This document shows positions 22,620-23,122 of a stretch of DNA of 23,122 nucleotides, piece by piece (within the stretch, counting starts at the first letter, position 1; each line of letters opens with the position of its first letter). The notes beneath the pieces are model-generated. The model did no database searches. It was not told the DNA's origin and was given only the letters and a program-made list of their open reading frames with translations. A program made the translations under genes and the position numbers. Source of the DNA: Anaerolineaceae bacterium UBA4781. Its GTDB lineage: Bacteria; Chloroflexota; Anaerolineae; Anaerolineales; Anaerolineaceae. The DNA lies in the NCBI GenBank assembly GCA_002403105.1, contig DHHD01000026.1, positions 1 through 23,122 on the forward strand, read 5' to 3'.

Positions 22620-22622
22620 TAT

Positions 22623-23122
22623 CTAAATAAACATGGTCGCGTTGGAATCATCCGACGCGTGCACCATGGTCGCCACCCCCACCACGTCGATGCCATCGAT
22701 CAGTTCTTCCTTCTTGATGCCCATCAGGTCCATCGACATCTGGCAGGCCTGGATGACCACACCATTATCGCGTGCGCTCTGCAATAATTCAGAAAGCGGG
22801 CTGACGTTCTTTTTCTTCATGATACCCTTGATCATAGCGGTACCTGCGCCGCCCATATTCATTTGCGAGATCTTCAATTTTTCTGTCCCGCGCGGCATCA
22901 TCATACCGAACATACGCTCAATGAAGTTCTTCTTCACCTTGGGCGGGTTGCTTTTGCGCAGAATATTGAGTCCCCAGAAGGTGAAGAACATGGTCACTTT
23001 ATGTCCCATGGAAGCTGCGCCGTTGGCGATGATGAATGCTGCAATGGCTTTATCCAGATCACCGGAGAAGACCACCATAGTCTTGTCCTGGCTTACGGTT
23101 CCGCTGGCAGCTTCGGCTTTCT
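22623..23122 (-). CDS. DsrE/DsrF-like sulfur-relay domain protein, 5' end beyond the window
   Basis: The visible 165 codons run open to the window edge, upstream of an internal Met at 23078, so the gene is cut by the window. From there the DsrE/F/H fold begins: MVVFSGDLDKAIAAFIIANG, then GHKVTMFFTFWG, a methionine- and lysine-rich middle (MFGMMMPRG, MNMGGAGTAMIKGIMKKKN), IQACQMSMDLMGI with a candidate sulfur-carrying Cys, and a terminal ATMVHASDDSNATMFI. The linker before the fold, KAEAASGTVSQDKT, is hydrophilic and domain-joining in style. In this subfamily the domain is often the C-terminus of CoA-disulfide reductase-like proteins that also carry rhodanese and TusA domains, so a larger persulfide-handling protein is likely. 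Without the upstream part, a stand-alone DsrE protein with a longer N-terminus remains possible. Confidence 0.85.
   Translation of the reverse strand, partial: KAEAASGTVSQDKTMVVFSGDLDKAIAAFIIANGAASMGHKVTMFFTFWGLNILRKSNPPKVKKNFIERMFGMMMPRGTEKLKISQMNMGGAGTAMIKGIMKKKNVSPLSELLQSARDNGVVIQACQMSMDLMGIKKEELIDGIDVVGVATMVHASDDSNATMFI

Noticed and set aside
1..23122. CRISPR arrays, insertion sequences, phage genes
   Set aside because: No regularly spaced repeats, transposase motifs, terminal inverted repeats or phage structural genes were found on reading both strands.

Overview
The window reads as chromosomal DNA of a monoderm-type, anaerobe-like bacterium, most probably a member of Chloroflexota close to Anaerolineae. 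This is inferred from gene content and protein style, not from a marker gene: a clostridial-like mre-mrd-min order, an acidic Ala/Glu/Pro linker behind a lipobox, a BMP-type nucleoside importer, and a multiheme cytochrome next to a ferric-reductase-like protein. Most genes have moderate GC; one short island near the right end is much more AT-rich.

Left block, 16-9004, all on the minus strand. Transcription runs from right to left: mreB, mreC, mreD, mrdA (PBP2), minC, minD, minE, rodA, gltX, then tRNA-Gln(CUG). Genes are 1-43 bases apart or overlap, as in one long operon from a promoter near 9059-9086. It joins the elongasome (MreBCD, PBP2, RodA) with the Min division-site system, so lateral wall growth and septum placement are probably co-expressed, with Glu/Gln tRNA charging at the distal end.

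Middle block, 9192-11417. A tRNA-Gly(CCC) with a perfect consensus promoter (+) converges on a cold-shock protein gene (-) across a shared terminator. The cold-shock mRNA leader can fold into a hairpin touching its own Shine-Dalgarno. Next come two minus-strand genes, a DUF89 phosphatase and a HAD-IIA phosphatase, which look like a metabolite-repair pair.

Nucleoside block, 11721-17558. A BMP lipoprotein, a double-domain ABC ATPase and two permeases (+) form an importer. A terminator-like hairpin after the lipoprotein gene probably keeps that protein in excess. A convergent pair, GNAT acetyltransferase and cytidine deaminase (-), suggests imported cytidine or deoxycytidine is deaminated in the cytoplasm.

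Right block, 17597-23122. A divergent region with repeated CGGTAAACTT-like sites precedes a pentaheme cytochrome c carrying an EF-hand loop and a ferric-reductase-like heme b/FAD/NAD(P)H oxidoreductase. Together they could carry electrons from cytoplasmic NAD(P)H to the outside of the membrane. A CrtI-like FAD oxidoreductase follows with an unlisted 52-residue single-span membrane protein, then a very AT-rich orphan coiled-coil gene, and finally the 3' part of a DsrE-like gene that runs off the window, probably the C-terminus of a larger sulfur-transfer protein. No CRISPR array, insertion sequence or phage gene was seen.
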